From Planococcus salinus (GTDB lineage: Bacteria; Bacillota; Bacilli; Bacillales_A; Planococcaceae): a stretch of 64,000 nucleotides of DNA. This document shows positions 53,789-62,981 of this stretch, piece by piece. Position 1 is the first letter of the stretch. Every line of letters begins with the position of its first letter. The translations under genes and the position numbers were made by a program. The notes below the pieces were generated by a model. It was given only the letters and a program-made list of their open reading frames with translations. It was not told where the DNA came from and made no database searches. The stretch covers positions 62,001 to 126,000 of the forward strand of contig NZ_RIAX01000005.1 of NCBI RefSeq assembly GCF_003719725.1, given 5' to 3'.

Positions 53789-55066
53789 CTAATCCCCTCC
53801 CCTTGTCGGAAACAGCAGCAGACTCCCAGCAATCAGCACAACAGCTGTTCCGCCAACACGGCTGAGCGGATCCATAACGCGGGTCATGTCCCGTTCCTGA
53901 ATCCAGCTCAGATAAGCCGTCATCGATGCGCCGTTCGGTGTCCAGTCACCGAACGCTTGCAGAAACCCCGGCATCTCACTGACCGGTATGAAACTGCCAC
54001 CCAGAAAAGCGAGAATCGTCACGATACCGCCCGCGAACACCGTCACGATGGCATCAGAGTTGAAACGCATCGTCAGAGATGTCAACAAAGCCGCCAATGC
54101 ACCGACACAAACCGCTAAAACTGCTGAAATGCCCGCCATGCCCAGCCAGAATTCCAGTGAATTCCATTCAAAAGCCTGCAGCACGATGGTCGAAAACAAA
54201 AACAGGACAAACAACTGACAGAACGAAATCAGTGCGGACGAAAGTACTTTCCCGCTCAAGTAGACAAATGGATGGCGGTTCGTCAGCAAAATCCGGTTGA
54301 ACACATGCTGCTGCCTTTCGACATTCGCTTTGCCGGCGATGGTCGAACTGACAAACAGTACAAACATGACCGCCATCCCGAGTGTATAGTACTGGAACGA
54401 ATTGACCGGCTCACGGGCGGACACCGTTTCCACTCCGCCAAGTTGAACCGCCGGTGATTCTGCCGAGATTGCTCCTCCTTCTGCCGCTGCTGCTCTCGCT
54501 ACAGCGGTTTCAAAATTCAAGGAGCGCGTAAAATCTGTCAGGATGTCCTGAAAAACATTGGCCCGTGTCGAGGTCGTATCTGCAACAGTCAGCTCCAGTT
54601 CACTTCCTGGTCCTTCGCCGAGCAGCATGTTCCGCAATGCCAGCAGTGTGAAGTCTTCAGGAATCGTCAAAATCGCTGTGACTTCTTCATTCTGCAAGGC
54701 CTGGCGCGCTGCCTCTTCGTCCAACTCCATGACATCAAGCATTTCTTCAAGTTCCGGGGAAGACAGCACCGACTGCAGCAGACTGGACGGACTGACCTGT
54801 CCAGCTGCTGCCTCGAGTTGTTCGGCCGCCTGATCTGGAACAGCCGCCGCTTCAAGCTCCCCGGTGAATTGCTCGATTCCCGCCTGCTCATCGTCGTGCT
54901 GCACAAGTGCCACCTGCATGTTCAACGCTTCTGTATCGCCCATCAATAAGCCCCTCAGCGAAAAACCCAGAATGACAATGAGGATGAACGGCATCAAAAG
55001 CAGCACGGCCAATTCGGTCCTGTCCCTCAGCAGCACGAGGATGTCTTTTTTTAAAAAAGCCCACAT
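53789..55066 (-). CDS. ABC-2 type transporter permease
   Basis: A 425-residue paralogue of the next permease, with the same N-terminal helix, large outside region and C-terminal helices (QYYTLGMAVMFVLFVSSTIAGKANVERQQHVFNRILLTNR). It forms the second half of the exporter. AGGAGGAGC precedes the ATG. The stop is almost immediately before the following start. Confidence 0.88.
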   Translation of the reverse strand: MWAFLKKDILVLLRDRTELAVLLLMPFILIVILGFSLRGLLMGDTEALNMQVALVQHDDEQAGIEQFTGELEAAAVPDQAAEQLEAAAGQVSPSSLLQSVLSSPELEEMLDVMELDEEAARQALQNEEVTAILTIPEDFTLLALRNMLLGEGPGSELELTVADTTSTRANVFQDILTDFTRSLNFETAVARAAAAEGGAISAESPAVQLGGVETVSAREPVNSFQYYTLGMAVMFVLFVSSTIAGKANVERQQHVFNRILLTNRHPFVYLSGKVLSSALISFCQLFVLFLFSTIVLQAFEWNSLEFWLGMAGISAVLAVCVGALAALLTSLTMRFNSDAIVTVFAGGIVTILAFLGGSFIPVSEMPGFLQAFGDWTPNGASMTAYLSWIQERDMTRVMDPLSRVGGTAVVLIAGSLLLFPTRGGD

Positions 55067-55079
55067 GTTCAGCTCCTCC

Positions 55080-56012
55080 TTAATCCCTCAGTTTTCTTCC
55101 CGTCAGATGCAAAAAGACATCTTCCAATGTCGGGGTCTGCACGTTGACATTGAGGATTTGTGCCTGATGGCGTTCGGCCGACTGAAAGATGCTGCCCAGA
55201 ATCCGTTTGCCTTTTGGAATGATCAATTTGATTCCTTTTTCCGTTTCAGCTGCCTGGACGATTTCGGGATGCGCGGCCAGTTCAGCGAACAACTCCGGAT
55301 AGGGACGGTCGAGTTCAATCCAAATCGTCTCTTCACCCGACAGGATGCTTTTCAGTTCGTCTTTTGTGCCGGAAGCGATGATAGTGCCGTGATCCATGAT
55401 GTAGACGCGGTCGCACAGCCGTTCAACTTCTTCCATGTAATGGCTGGTATACAGTACCGTCAAGCCTTTTTCTTTATTGAGCTGGCGCACCATTTCGAGG
55501 ATATGGCTGCGGGATTGCGGATCGATGCCGACTGTCGGTTCGTCCATGATGATGAGTTCAGGCTCATGCATCATGGCTGCTGCGATATTGATGCGCCGCT
55601 GCATACCGCCGGAATAGGTTTTGACGATTTCTTTTTGCCGTTCTTTCAAACCGACCAGCTCAAGCGCCTGTTGGATCGCCTGTTCCAGCCGGCTTCCGGA
55701 AAGGCCGTAGATCCGGCCGAAAAACTGCAGATTTTCGTAGGCGGAAAGATCTTCGTAAAGGGCGATTTCCTGTGGTACCACGCCCAGGACCTTGCGCATT
55801 TTTCCAGGATCTTTGACGACACTTCTCCCGTCCAGTCGGACATCTCCGGTAGTCGGCTTGGACAAAGTCGAAATCATGGAAATGGTTGTTGACTTTCCTG
55901 CGCCATTCGGGCCGAGCAAGCCGACCGATTCCCCTTTATCCAAATACAGGCTGACGCCATCCACTGCGGCTTTGCTTTTGAAGACTTTTGTCAGTTCCTC
56001 CGTCTCAAGCAT
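55080..56012 (-). CDS. ABC transporter ATP-binding protein (CcmA/NatA-like)
   Basis: A 310-residue ATPase with Walker A GLLGPNGAGKSTTISMI, signature TYSGGMQRRINIAAAM and Walker B LIIMDEPTVGID, then a C-terminal tail typical of antibiotic or Na+ export ATPases. The ATG at 56012 follows GGGAGG; a longer frame to 56129 lacks support. It stands between the response regulator and the two permeases. Confidence 0.93.
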   Translation of the reverse strand: MLETEELTKVFKSKAAVDGVSLYLDKGESVGLLGPNGAGKSTTISMISTLSKPTTGDVRLDGRSVVKDPGKMRKVLGVVPQEIALYEDLSAYENLQFFGRIYGLSGSRLEQAIQQALELVGLKERQKEIVKTYSGGMQRRINIAAAMMHEPELIIMDEPTVGIDPQSRSHILEMVRQLNKEKGLTVLYTSHYMEEVERLCDRVYIMDHGTIIASGTKDELKSILSGEETIWIELDRPYPELFAELAAHPEIVQAAETEKGIKLIIPKGKRILGSIFQSAERHQAQILNVNVQTPTLEDVFLHLTGRKLRD

Positions 56013-56132
56013 GGTTTCTGCCTCCCTTGTTTGGTTTTCGAGCTTCAGTGGGTTCAGTATAAAATGAAAAAGACAGTGCGCACACTGCCTTCCGTCATTT
56101 GTTTTCATTAATTTCATGACTTCCGTCACTTT

Positions 56133-56765
56133 TTATACCAGATCGTGCCGAATCGCATAAATTGCCACTTGTGTGCGGTCCCGCAGTTCGAGTTTGTCGA
56201 GGATCAGGCTGATGTGGTTTTTCACCGTGCCGACCGACAAGCCGAGTTCTTCTGAAATTTCCTTGTTGCTCCGCCCTTCGCCGATCCTGCTGATAATGCT
56301 CAATTCGCGTGGAGTGAGCGACGGGTCCGCTTGTTCAGGTTTTGTCCGCTGAATCAGCTTGGGCATGACGTTCGCCGCAACATGGTCTTCGAGCGCAAGC
56401 CCGCCGGATAGGCAGCTGCGGATCGAGCGGATCAGCTCTTCCGGCTCAGCATCTTTCAGCAAATATCCCCGTGCTCCGCTTTTTAAGGCTTCCAGGGCAT
56501 ATTGATCATCATTGAATGTCGTCAGCATCAATACTTTCCGGTCCGGCCAGCGGGAATGAATGATGCGTGCTGCCTCCAGTCCATCCATCACCGGCATGCG
56601 GATATCCATGATGACGAGGTCATAAGCATTGGTTTCGCACAGGTCGACTGCTTCTTTGCCGTTTCCCGCTTCCCCCGTCACTTGGATTTCAGCATCCGTT
56701 TCAATCATCATTTTCAACGCCCGCCGTACCATGACCTGGTCCTCGACCAATAAAATCCGGATCAT
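56133..56765 (-). CDS. Response regulator, NarL/LuxR type
   Basis: A 210-residue protein with a receiver domain (VEDQVMVRRALKMMI, Asp54 in DLVIMDIRMPVMDG) and a LuxR-type helix-turn-helix (TPRELSIISRIGEGRSNKEISEELGLSVGTVKNHISLILDKLEL). It overlaps the sensor kinase by four bases. It likely controls the exporter downstream. Confidence 0.95.
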   Translation of the reverse strand: MIRILLVEDQVMVRRALKMMIETDAEIQVTGEAGNGKEAVDLCETNAYDLVIMDIRMPVMDGLEAARIIHSRWPDRKVLMLTTFNDDQYALEALKSGARGYLLKDAEPEELIRSIRSCLSGGLALEDHVAANVMPKLIQRTKPEQADPSLTPRELSIISRIGEGRSNKEISEELGLSVGTVKNHISLILDKLELRDRTQVAIYAIRHDLV

Positions 56766-57902
56766 ACTTTCACCTCTTTCTTTACCGGCAAAGGCAATGT
56801 GCCTTGAACCGTAAACTGACCATGCGTCTGGATGATATCCAATCTGCCACCGGCCTGTTCAATCCGCTCCCGCATCGATGATAAGCCGAACCCTTCGCGA
56901 ATCATCGTTTTTTCGGGAACTGTATTGGTGATGGCAAAACGGAATATGCTGCCACCGGGAACGTCAAAGACAATGTCCGCTTCCCGTGTTCCGCCGTGAC
57001 GCATGATATTCGTCAATGCCTCTTGTACAGCCCGGTAGACAATGGTCATTTGTTCGTTTCCGAGAGGGGCTGAAAATGCCCCGGCTTTCACGGAAAAGTG
57101 GATGCGCAGAAAACTCTCGGCTTCGAGCTGGCGGATCAGCGCAATGATCGCCGACACTCCGCCTGTTTCTTCGTGCTTCAGCGTTTTCACTGCATTTCTC
57201 GTCTCTTCCAAACTTTCTTTGGCGAGCGCTTTCAGTTCCCCGAATTGCTGCGCTGCCTGGCCGTCCGATTTCAGGCGAAACACTTCCAGTTGCATCAATA
57301 GCGCCGTCAGTTTATGGCCAACCGAATCGTGAATGTCCCGTGCAATCTGTGTCCGTTCTTCCTGTCTGGCCGATTTCTCATTCGCCGACACACGCCTTTT
57401 CAATTTCCGGTATTCCGTCAACAAGGCCTCGTTGCGTTCAGCCGTTTCTTCGAAGCGATTCAAGATCTGCAGGAATACTGTAAATCCAGCGGCCAGCAGC
57501 AGTGCATAGCAGCAAAAAGGCAATCGGCATGGCAGGAAGCCCCACCAAATACGGAATCACTGCGCCCGCCGCCAATATCGCTCCCGTAATTCCCGCCTGT
57601 ACCGGATGAAGACGGTACACTGCTTTTCCTGCGACAATTGAAAACACCAGCAGAATATACGGATTCGGCATCATTTCCGGACGCGGCCATAGAGCAGCAA
57701 CCGCCAATGCGGCCAGACTGATGAACAGCAGAAAATGCCAGCCATTCTGCTGCCGAAGCAGCGGCGACAGGAAAAACAGCGCAAAGAAACAGGCACTTCC
57801 AATCATGCGCAGCGGCATGTCAGACAGACTCACTCCGAAATGTGCAATGGCCAACAACCAGGCGACAATGAGAAACAGCAGCCAAATCCAGTATGAACGC
57901 AT
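56762..57902 (-). pseudogene. Sensor histidine kinase, split by a +1 frameshift
   Basis: Two overlapping frames make one DesK/LiaS-type kinase. The first (57902-57438) holds five to six membrane segments; the second (57523-56762) holds the tail of the last helix, a coiled-coil, the HisKA_3 motif RTQIARDIHDSVGHKLTALLMQLEVF with the phospho-His, NIMRHGGT and GFGLSSMRERIEQAGG of the ATPase domain. The full span is 1141 nt, one base more than a multiple of three, and the frames join over a five-base homopolymer at 57514-57518. Dropping one base restores PMPIAF running into YALLLAAGFTVFLQ. A sequencing slip, a real mutation or slippage are possible. The second frame has no good start of its own. 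Confidence 0.75.
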
Positions 57903-57949
57903 TCATTCCCTCTCCTTTTATATGTTCATTCGTTCCGGTCCGTTGAATT

Positions 57950-57980
57950 TCCTTCTTGAGTACCAGGCACGCGTACAATT
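57950..57980. repeat. 31-bp palindromic repeat, copy E (degenerate)
   Basis: TACCAGGCACGCGTACAATT with the core one base off and the right CAATT arm; the left arm is AATTT, slightly shifted. It lies upstream of the kinase gene, in its 5' region. Confidence 0.55.
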
Positions 57981-57992
57981 CAGACACAATTC

Positions 57993-58038
57993 AAAAAAGC
58001 CGTTTCCACAAATCCTATATGTTTGCGGAAACGGCTTC
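57993..58038 (-). terminator. Rho-independent terminator
   Basis: Stem AAGCCGTTTCC with GGAAACGGCTT and a U run on the minus strand; it ends the VanZ gene at 58064. Confidence 0.85.
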
Positions 58039-58063
58039 TCTTTCTTCTATGTAGCTTCTACTT

Positions 58064-58510
58064 TCACTGACGTCTCCTGTTACGCGACCTGGCAGCGAGC
58101 CCGTATACCCCAATTCCGATGGCTGCGCCAAAACTGTCGATGAATACATCTTCGACTTGCGCTCCTCTGCCCACTACAAACAGCTGGTGAGTTTCGTCCA
58201 GCACCGCAAATGCGATACAGATCCCCAGAGCGATTCCCACTGTGCGAAGCTGAAGCGTCCCTTTCCCTTTTACCACACTGGCTGTTGCAAAGCCGAGCAG
58301 TAAAAACACGAGAAAATGAGCGCTTTTCCGGATCAATGTATGCAGCTCGCCTATGGAAGTCTCCGCTGCAGGCGACACGACGTCGATTATGTAAAAAAGG
58401 TTTTCCGTGATGACCATACTCAATTCCCAGGACTGCGAAGCGGGTTGATTGGATAAATAATAGATGCCGGCCAGTACGGCAGCAAGAATGATGATTTTGA
58501 ATTTCGACAT
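58064..58510 (-). CDS. VanZ-like membrane protein
   Basis: A 148-residue paralogue of the gene at 27657: YYLSNQPASQ, IRKSAHFLVFLLLGF and LDETHQLFVVGRGAQVEDVFIDSFGAAIGIG. Three to four membrane segments. AAAAGGACTT precedes the ATG. Its position next to an exporter operon could hint at envelope stress, but this is inference. Confidence 0.9.
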   Translation of the reverse strand: MSKFKIIILAAVLAGIYYLSNQPASQSWELSMVITENLFYIIDVVSPAAETSIGELHTLIRKSAHFLVFLLLGFATASVVKGKGTLQLRTVGIALGICIAFAVLDETHQLFVVGRGAQVEDVFIDSFGAAIGIGVYGLAARSRNRRRQ

Positions 58511-58785
58511 GTTTTAAGTCCTTTTCATTTAATGTTTATCTCTTGGGCAACCTACATAACTTCCAGTTTTTATTTTTCATTACTTTACCACAAAAACACA
58601 AAATTTTTTACACTTCATTCAAATTCAGTTTTCCCGATATATGTAACCATACATTGGTGACACAACTGATTCGAAATCTACTGTACTCATCCAATTATGA
58701 GAATTCTTCTTTCTTTAGATGACCCTTCCTTCCTTTTTCCGTTACAATAATAAAAAGAAGCATTCAACCCAGAGGAGGAATTCGA

Positions 58786-60177
58786 TTGGCTATCGTGAAT
58801 GACATTGTCCAGGCGGAAGATCTGGAACAATTTGAAGTAAATGATTTATATAAGGCGACACAGCTGTTGCTCCAGGAGTTCCAGCAGTCGAAAGAAGAAG
58901 AACATCCCGGCAAGATCAAAGAGCTGAGCGATCATTTGAAAAAGCGGCTGATGAACAAGGCCGCCTATCCGCTCGCTGTGCTGCTGGAATGCGGCCACCT
59001 GGCCATCCGTCACCAACTGCAGAAAGACTGGAACAGCCCGATGAAGCAGCGGCAGCTGTTTTTGTTTGAAAACCTGATGGCACAGTTCCGCGGCAAGGTA
59101 CCGCCGGAAGTATGGAACCAAATCTGTCTGGCTTATGCGGAGGCACTGTTGCCGACGGGCCGGTCGATTGATGCGTTGGCTGTTCTCGATGACATGGCCG
59201 AAAAAGAAGGCGAGCCTTTTTACGAGCGGCAGAATGCTGAACGGGGTTGGGCACTCGTCATGTATTCCACGTTCCTGCGGGATCAATTCGAAAAAGCGCA
59301 GGGGCTTCATACAGCGCGTGACCTGCTCCGTCAAGCACAGCAGGACATCAGCGATGAACGAGGACGCGCTTTGTATGGCCAGCGGCTGCAACTGGCGGAG
59401 CGCATGCTTGAAAAACTCGGCGCCGTCGATGTTACGGAAGGCTATACGCTGAATCTGTTTGAAGGCAAACAAAAGCAGTACCGTGAATGGTGCGCAGAAC
59501 ACCGGCTGTTGCTGAACGGCGCGAATGACATCGATCCTGCGAAAGCTTCCAAAATCGAGACGTTCCGTTACCGCCCTGCCGGAGACGACAAAGAACAGGC
59601 GGAGTTTTTGGAAAGCTTTCTGAAGTCGCTCATGCAGGAATTCACGGCGCTGCGCTGGACGCTGTTCGAAGCGTTGGAAGATTCCGAGGTTTCAGCTGAA
59701 GGAGGCTACGACCGCACTGAACAGCTCAAATCGGTTTACCGCCATGCCTTCTCGCTGTTCGATAAAATTGCGCTGTTCCTGAACCATGCTTATAAACTCG
59801 AAGTCGATTTACCGCGGACGAGCATGCAGCGCATCTGGTTTGAAGAAGAACACCCGAAAAAGCCGCTCAAACCATTCATTAAAGATACGAAAAATGATGC
59901 CCTGAAGGCGCTGTACTGGCTGTCGAAGGAACTTTTCGGCTACGAGCGCTCCGACCGGCAAAGTTTGCCGATGATCCGGGCGACACAGCTGCGCCATCAG
60001 CTTGAACGCAGCTTCGTGCAAGTTGTCGAGTCGCCGGAAGCTGCAGTAAAGACCGGCGAGCTCCGAAAACACCAGATGACGCAGAAAGAACTCGAACGCA
60101 TGGCGGTGACCTTGACGTTTAAGGCCCGTACAGCGCTTATGTATCTGCGCTATGCTGTGGATTTAAAAGCAAAATAA
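58786..60177 (+). CDS. LA2681-family HEPN domain protein
   Basis: A 463-residue protein. The N-terminal two thirds is helical (TPR-like, about 20-215). The C-terminus matches the LA2681-type HEPN domain: YRHAFSLFDKIALFLNHAYKL (318-338), DALKALYWLSKELFG and ATQLRHQLERSFVQV. In other HEPN proteins a R-x4-6-H or RN-x-x-EH motif is catalytic for RNA cleavage; here the corresponding segment reads RHQLER (403-408), so the usual His is Arg, though R398/H404 could still form a weak Rx5H. The TTG start follows AGAGGAGGAA. The gene stands alone, without a toxin-antitoxin partner. Confidence 0.78.
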   Translation: MAIVNDIVQAEDLEQFEVNDLYKATQLLLQEFQQSKEEEHPGKIKELSDHLKKRLMNKAAYPLAVLLECGHLAIRHQLQKDWNSPMKQRQLFLFENLMAQFRGKVPPEVWNQICLAYAEALLPTGRSIDALAVLDDMAEKEGEPFYERQNAERGWALVMYSTFLRDQFEKAQGLHTARDLLRQAQQDISDERGRALYGQRLQLAERMLEKLGAVDVTEGYTLNLFEGKQKQYREWCAEHRLLLNGANDIDPAKASKIETFRYRPAGDDKEQAEFLESFLKSLMQEFTALRWTLFEALEDSEVSAEGGYDRTEQLKSVYRHAFSLFDKIALFLNHAYKLEVDLPRTSMQRIWFEEEHPKKPLKPFIKDTKNDALKALYWLSKELFGYERSDRQSLPMIRATQLRHQLERSFVQVVESPEAAVKTGELRKHQMTQKELERMAVTLTFKARTALMYLRYAVDLKAK

Positions 60178-60205
60178 GGTGCCCGATTCCCTACGGAGCG
60201 CATAA

Positions 60206-60251
60206 AAGCCGTCCCTTAAACAATCTATGTTGTTTAGGGGGACGGCTTTTT
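60206..60251. terminator. Bidirectional Rho-independent terminator
   Basis: Stem AAAGCCGTCCC with GGGGACGGCTTT, U runs on both strands; ends the HEPN gene and the small minus-strand gene. Confidence 0.88.
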
Positions 60252-60284
60252 GGTTTGTTCTAACCTTGGTGAGAAAGCTTCGGA

Positions 60285-60560
60285 TCAGATTTTATCATCG
60301 TCTCTGGTGGTTCTTTCTTCATCGGTTTCCCGGCTTTCGGCGACTTTCTCTCCGGGCTCGGCGCTTGCTACTCTTTTGCCTTGCTCACCCTTGTATTCAT
60401 CGCTTGAAGAAAATGTATCAACTTCCTCGTCGTTGTATTTCACTTCTTCGTTGTCACCGCCAACAGCGTCTTTTGTCTTCTTGACGGCTTTATCGATTGC
60501 TGACTCGTTGGCACCTATATTTTTTTGAGGGGAACGTCCCTCTGTCCCTTTTCTGGTCAT
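60285..60560 (-). CDS. Small hydrophilic protein, likely general stress protein
   Basis: A 91-residue, highly charged protein without hydrophobic segments (KKTKDAVGGDNEEVKYNDEEVDTF, GEKVAESRETDEERTTRDDDKI), resembling intrinsically disordered stress proteins. AGGAGGAATTCATC precedes the ATG. A sigma-B-type promoter lies about 38-63 nt upstream (60598-60623). No family is recognised. Confidence 0.8.
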   Translation of the reverse strand: MTRKGTEGRSPQKNIGANESAIDKAVKKTKDAVGGDNEEVKYNDEEVDTFSSSDEYKGEQGKRVASAEPGEKVAESRETDEERTTRDDDKI

Positions 60561-60597
60561 GATGAATTCCTCCTGTTTAAAATCAGTATGGTATCCT

Positions 60598-60623
60598 TTA
60601 CCCCATTCCCGCTGAACTTAATC
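60598..60623 (-). promoter_or_regulatory. Sigma-B-type promoter
   Basis: On the minus strand GATTAA (60618-60623; five of six to GTTTAA), a 14-nt spacer and GGGTAA (60598-60603; five of six to GGGTAT). It points at the small hydrophilic protein. Confidence 0.7.
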
Positions 60624-60745
60624 GTTTGAACGTTTATCTGGAACTCTGTTTTTCAAAGCGGAGAACCGGAGAACTGCAAACTTCTTTTTTAACAAAATGA
60701 AATCAATCATTTTCAGCCATTCGATTTCGCACGCTACTCTTTAAT

Positions 60746-61813
60746 TTAATAACTTACTGCTTTCCCTGCGGGCACCGGTTTTTTCTTACGGAACCAGGCA
60801 AAGACAATGGCTGCGATTAAAACGAAGCCCAAATAACCCATGACCGGGTACACCGTGCCAACCAATGTCACGAAGCCGACAAAACTCGAAGCAAAGGCGA
60901 CGACTCCAAAAACGCCTACAGAAATCTTGAACTTCGGTGTATCAGGTTTAACAAGGCGAGCGGTAAACGCATAAAGCATTCCGACAGCCGTATTGTAAAT
61001 CATCCCCAATAAAATGATGGACATAGCAGCCCCCAGTAACGGGCTGATGCTGTTGGCCATGAATAGTGTCGGCATTGAAACAGCCGCGATTCCGCTCAGT
61101 TGCGTCAACATGGCGATATTGATCAATAAGATCAACAATCCAAGGCCAAGCCCGCCGATAATACCACCCCATGCGGCCACTTTCTCATCTTTCACGGTAC
61201 CGCCCATAACAGTCATCATCGCTGCACCGGCTGCTAAATTATATGACACATACAAGCAGGCGCCGAGCAGCCAGTGAGGAGCTGCCTGGCTTGCGGCTGC
61301 CGCCTCAAAATCAGCTGAGGCGAAATCGAAATTCACCAACGAATAAATCGTCAGGATAATAACCGCCAGCAGCAAAATGGGAGTAAAAGTACTGATAATG
61401 GAAATGACTTTATTGACGTTCAACAGGACGGTGACAATGGCAAGTGCCGCCATCAGCATATTGCCGATCAGACCCGAAATGCCGAATTGCTGTTCAAAAA
61501 TCGCACCGGCTCCGGAAAACATGACAACCGTAACGCCGAACAGGAAAAAGGTGATGACAAAATCGACGGCTGTTCCCAGGTACTTTCCACAAATATGATA
61601 GATGACATTTTGATGCGATTTGGTCTGCAGCCGGCTTCCTAGCTGCGTCAGGTTCATGCCGAGAAAAGCAAATAATCCCGCAGCGATGACTGCTCCTATA
61701 ATTCCCCATGCACCAAAACTTGTAAAAAACTGCAGGACTTCCTGGCCAGACGCAAATCCTGCCCCCACAATGACACCAATGAACGCTGCTCCGATTTGGA
61801 AACTCTTTTTCAT
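60746..61813 (-). CDS. YkvI-like membrane transporter
   Basis: A 355-residue protein with about 10 membrane segments, opening KSFQIGAAFIGVIVGAGFASGQEVLQFF, the conserved motif of the YkvI family, which is distantly related to APC-type transporters. The substrate is unknown. It lies 57 nt downstream of the NSAR/OSBS gene and may belong to the same unit, which would suggest an amino-acid-like substrate. Confidence 0.85.
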   Translation of the reverse strand: MKKSFQIGAAFIGVIVGAGFASGQEVLQFFTSFGAWGIIGAVIAAGLFAFLGMNLTQLGSRLQTKSHQNVIYHICGKYLGTAVDFVITFFLFGVTVVMFSGAGAIFEQQFGISGLIGNMLMAALAIVTVLLNVNKVISIISTFTPILLLAVIILTIYSLVNFDFASADFEAAAASQAAPHWLLGACLYVSYNLAAGAAMMTVMGGTVKDEKVAAWGGIIGGLGLGLLILLINIAMLTQLSGIAAVSMPTLFMANSISPLLGAAMSIILLGMIYNTAVGMLYAFTARLVKPDTPKFKISVGVFGVVAFASSFVGFVTLVGTVYPVMGYLGFVLIAAIVFAWFRKKKPVPAGKAVSY

Positions 61814-61870
61814 GCTCTTTCCCCCGTTAAGTTATATTTTCCATGTCTCTTCCGAAGCCGCCGCAACGGC

Positions 61871-62980
61871 TTATCTACTGTATTGCCAAGTATCCACTGT
61901 GTACTTTTCAAGAGTTTCGCGGTTTACTTCGTAGCCGATGCCACTCGCTTTCGGAACGGTGATATAACCGTCTTCCACGGTCACTTCCGGTGTGATGATG
62001 TCTTCTTCCCAATAACGGGAAGATCCGGCCGTATCACCCGGCAACACGAAATTCGGCAACGTGGTGAGCGCCACATTGTGCGCACGTCCAACCCCTGACT
62101 CCAGCATGCCCCCGCACCATACCGGGATATTCTGCTCCATGCAGTAATCGTGGATCCTTTTGGCTTCCGTCAAGCCGCCGACGCGTCCGATTTTAATATT
62201 GATGATTTTCGTACTACCCAGTTCCACAGCTTTTCGGGTATCTTCCAGCGAATGGATGCTTTCATCCAGACAAACCGGCGTCTTCAACTGCGCCTGCAGT
62301 TTGGCGTGGTCGATGATATCATCCGATGCCAGCGGCTGCTCGATCATCGTCAGGTTGAATTCATCCAGCTCCTTCAGCAGTTCGACGTCTTTGAGCCGGT
62401 ATGCCGAGTTGGCATCTGCCATCATGGGCACATCCGGAAACTGGTTCCGCAGTTCGCGCATCACGTTGACATCGAATCCCGGTTTGATTTTCACTTTGAT
62501 GCGCTTATAACCTTGTTCGACAAAGCCTCGAACCGTTTCGACCAGTTCTTCCATGTTTTCATTGATGCCGATGCTGATGCCCACTTCGATTTTTTCCTGT
62601 TTGCCACCCAGCGCTTCTGCCAGCGGCATGTTATTCCGCTTCGCATACAAATCCCAGACAGCGCCTTCGACGGTCGACTTGGCCATATTGTTTTTTCTCA
62701 AATGCGCAAAGAGCTCATGGACTTCCTCCGGATGGCCAATGTCTGTCTCCAGGACAATCGGAACGAGGAAATCGCGGATGATGTGCAGGTTCGTTTCCAT
62801 CGTTTCTTCGCTGTACCACGGAGAATGGAATGCCACCGATTCTCCCCAGCCCGAATTTCCCTGTTCATCTTTCACTTCCACCAGCAGAAACTCTTTCTCC
62901 TGGAACGTACCAAAACTCGTCGTAAACGGCTGTTTCATCATCATTTTCATTTTCCAGATATTGACTTCTTTAATTTTCAT
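61871..62980 (-). CDS. menC: o-Succinylbenzoate synthase / N-succinylamino acid racemase family enzyme
   Basis: A 369-residue enolase-superfamily enzyme. Catalytic bases are Lys164 (IKVKIKPG) and Lys263 (NIKIGRVGG); Mg ligands Asp189 (MADANSAY), Glu214 (MIEQPL) and Asp239 (CLDESI). Asp189, Glu214, Asp239 and Lys263 have the same numbers as in characterised Amycolatopsis NSAR. The capping domain opens [22 protein letters not shown] and the ATG at 62980 overlap the tail region of the GNAT gene (2-nt gap from its stop). The symbol menC follows the family; with GNAT and M20 neighbours and no other menaquinone genes, NSAR activity is more likely. Confidence 0.9.
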   Translation of the reverse strand: MKIKEVNIWKMKMMMKQPFTTSFGTFQEKEFLLVEVKDEQGNSGWGESVAFHSPWYSEETMETNLHIIRDFLVPIVLETDIGHPEEVHELFAHLRKNNMAKSTVEGAVWDLYAKRNNMPLAEALGGKQEKIEVGISIGINENMEELVETVRGFVEQGYKRIKVKIKPGFDVNVMRELRNQFPDVPMMADANSAYRLKDVELLKELDEFNLTMIEQPLASDDIIDHAKLQAQLKTPVCLDESIHSLEDTRKAVELGSTKIINIKIGRVGGLTEAKRIHDYCMEQNIPVWCGGMLESGVGRAHNVALTTLPNFVLPGDTAGSSRYWEEDIITPEVTVEDGYITVPKASGIGYEVNRETLEKYTVDTWQYSR

Positions 62981-62981
62981 A

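Noticed and set aside
54864-55892. 342-codon plus-strand frame over permease and ATPase genes
   Set aside because: Antisense to a gene with intact Walker motifs; no ribosome site.
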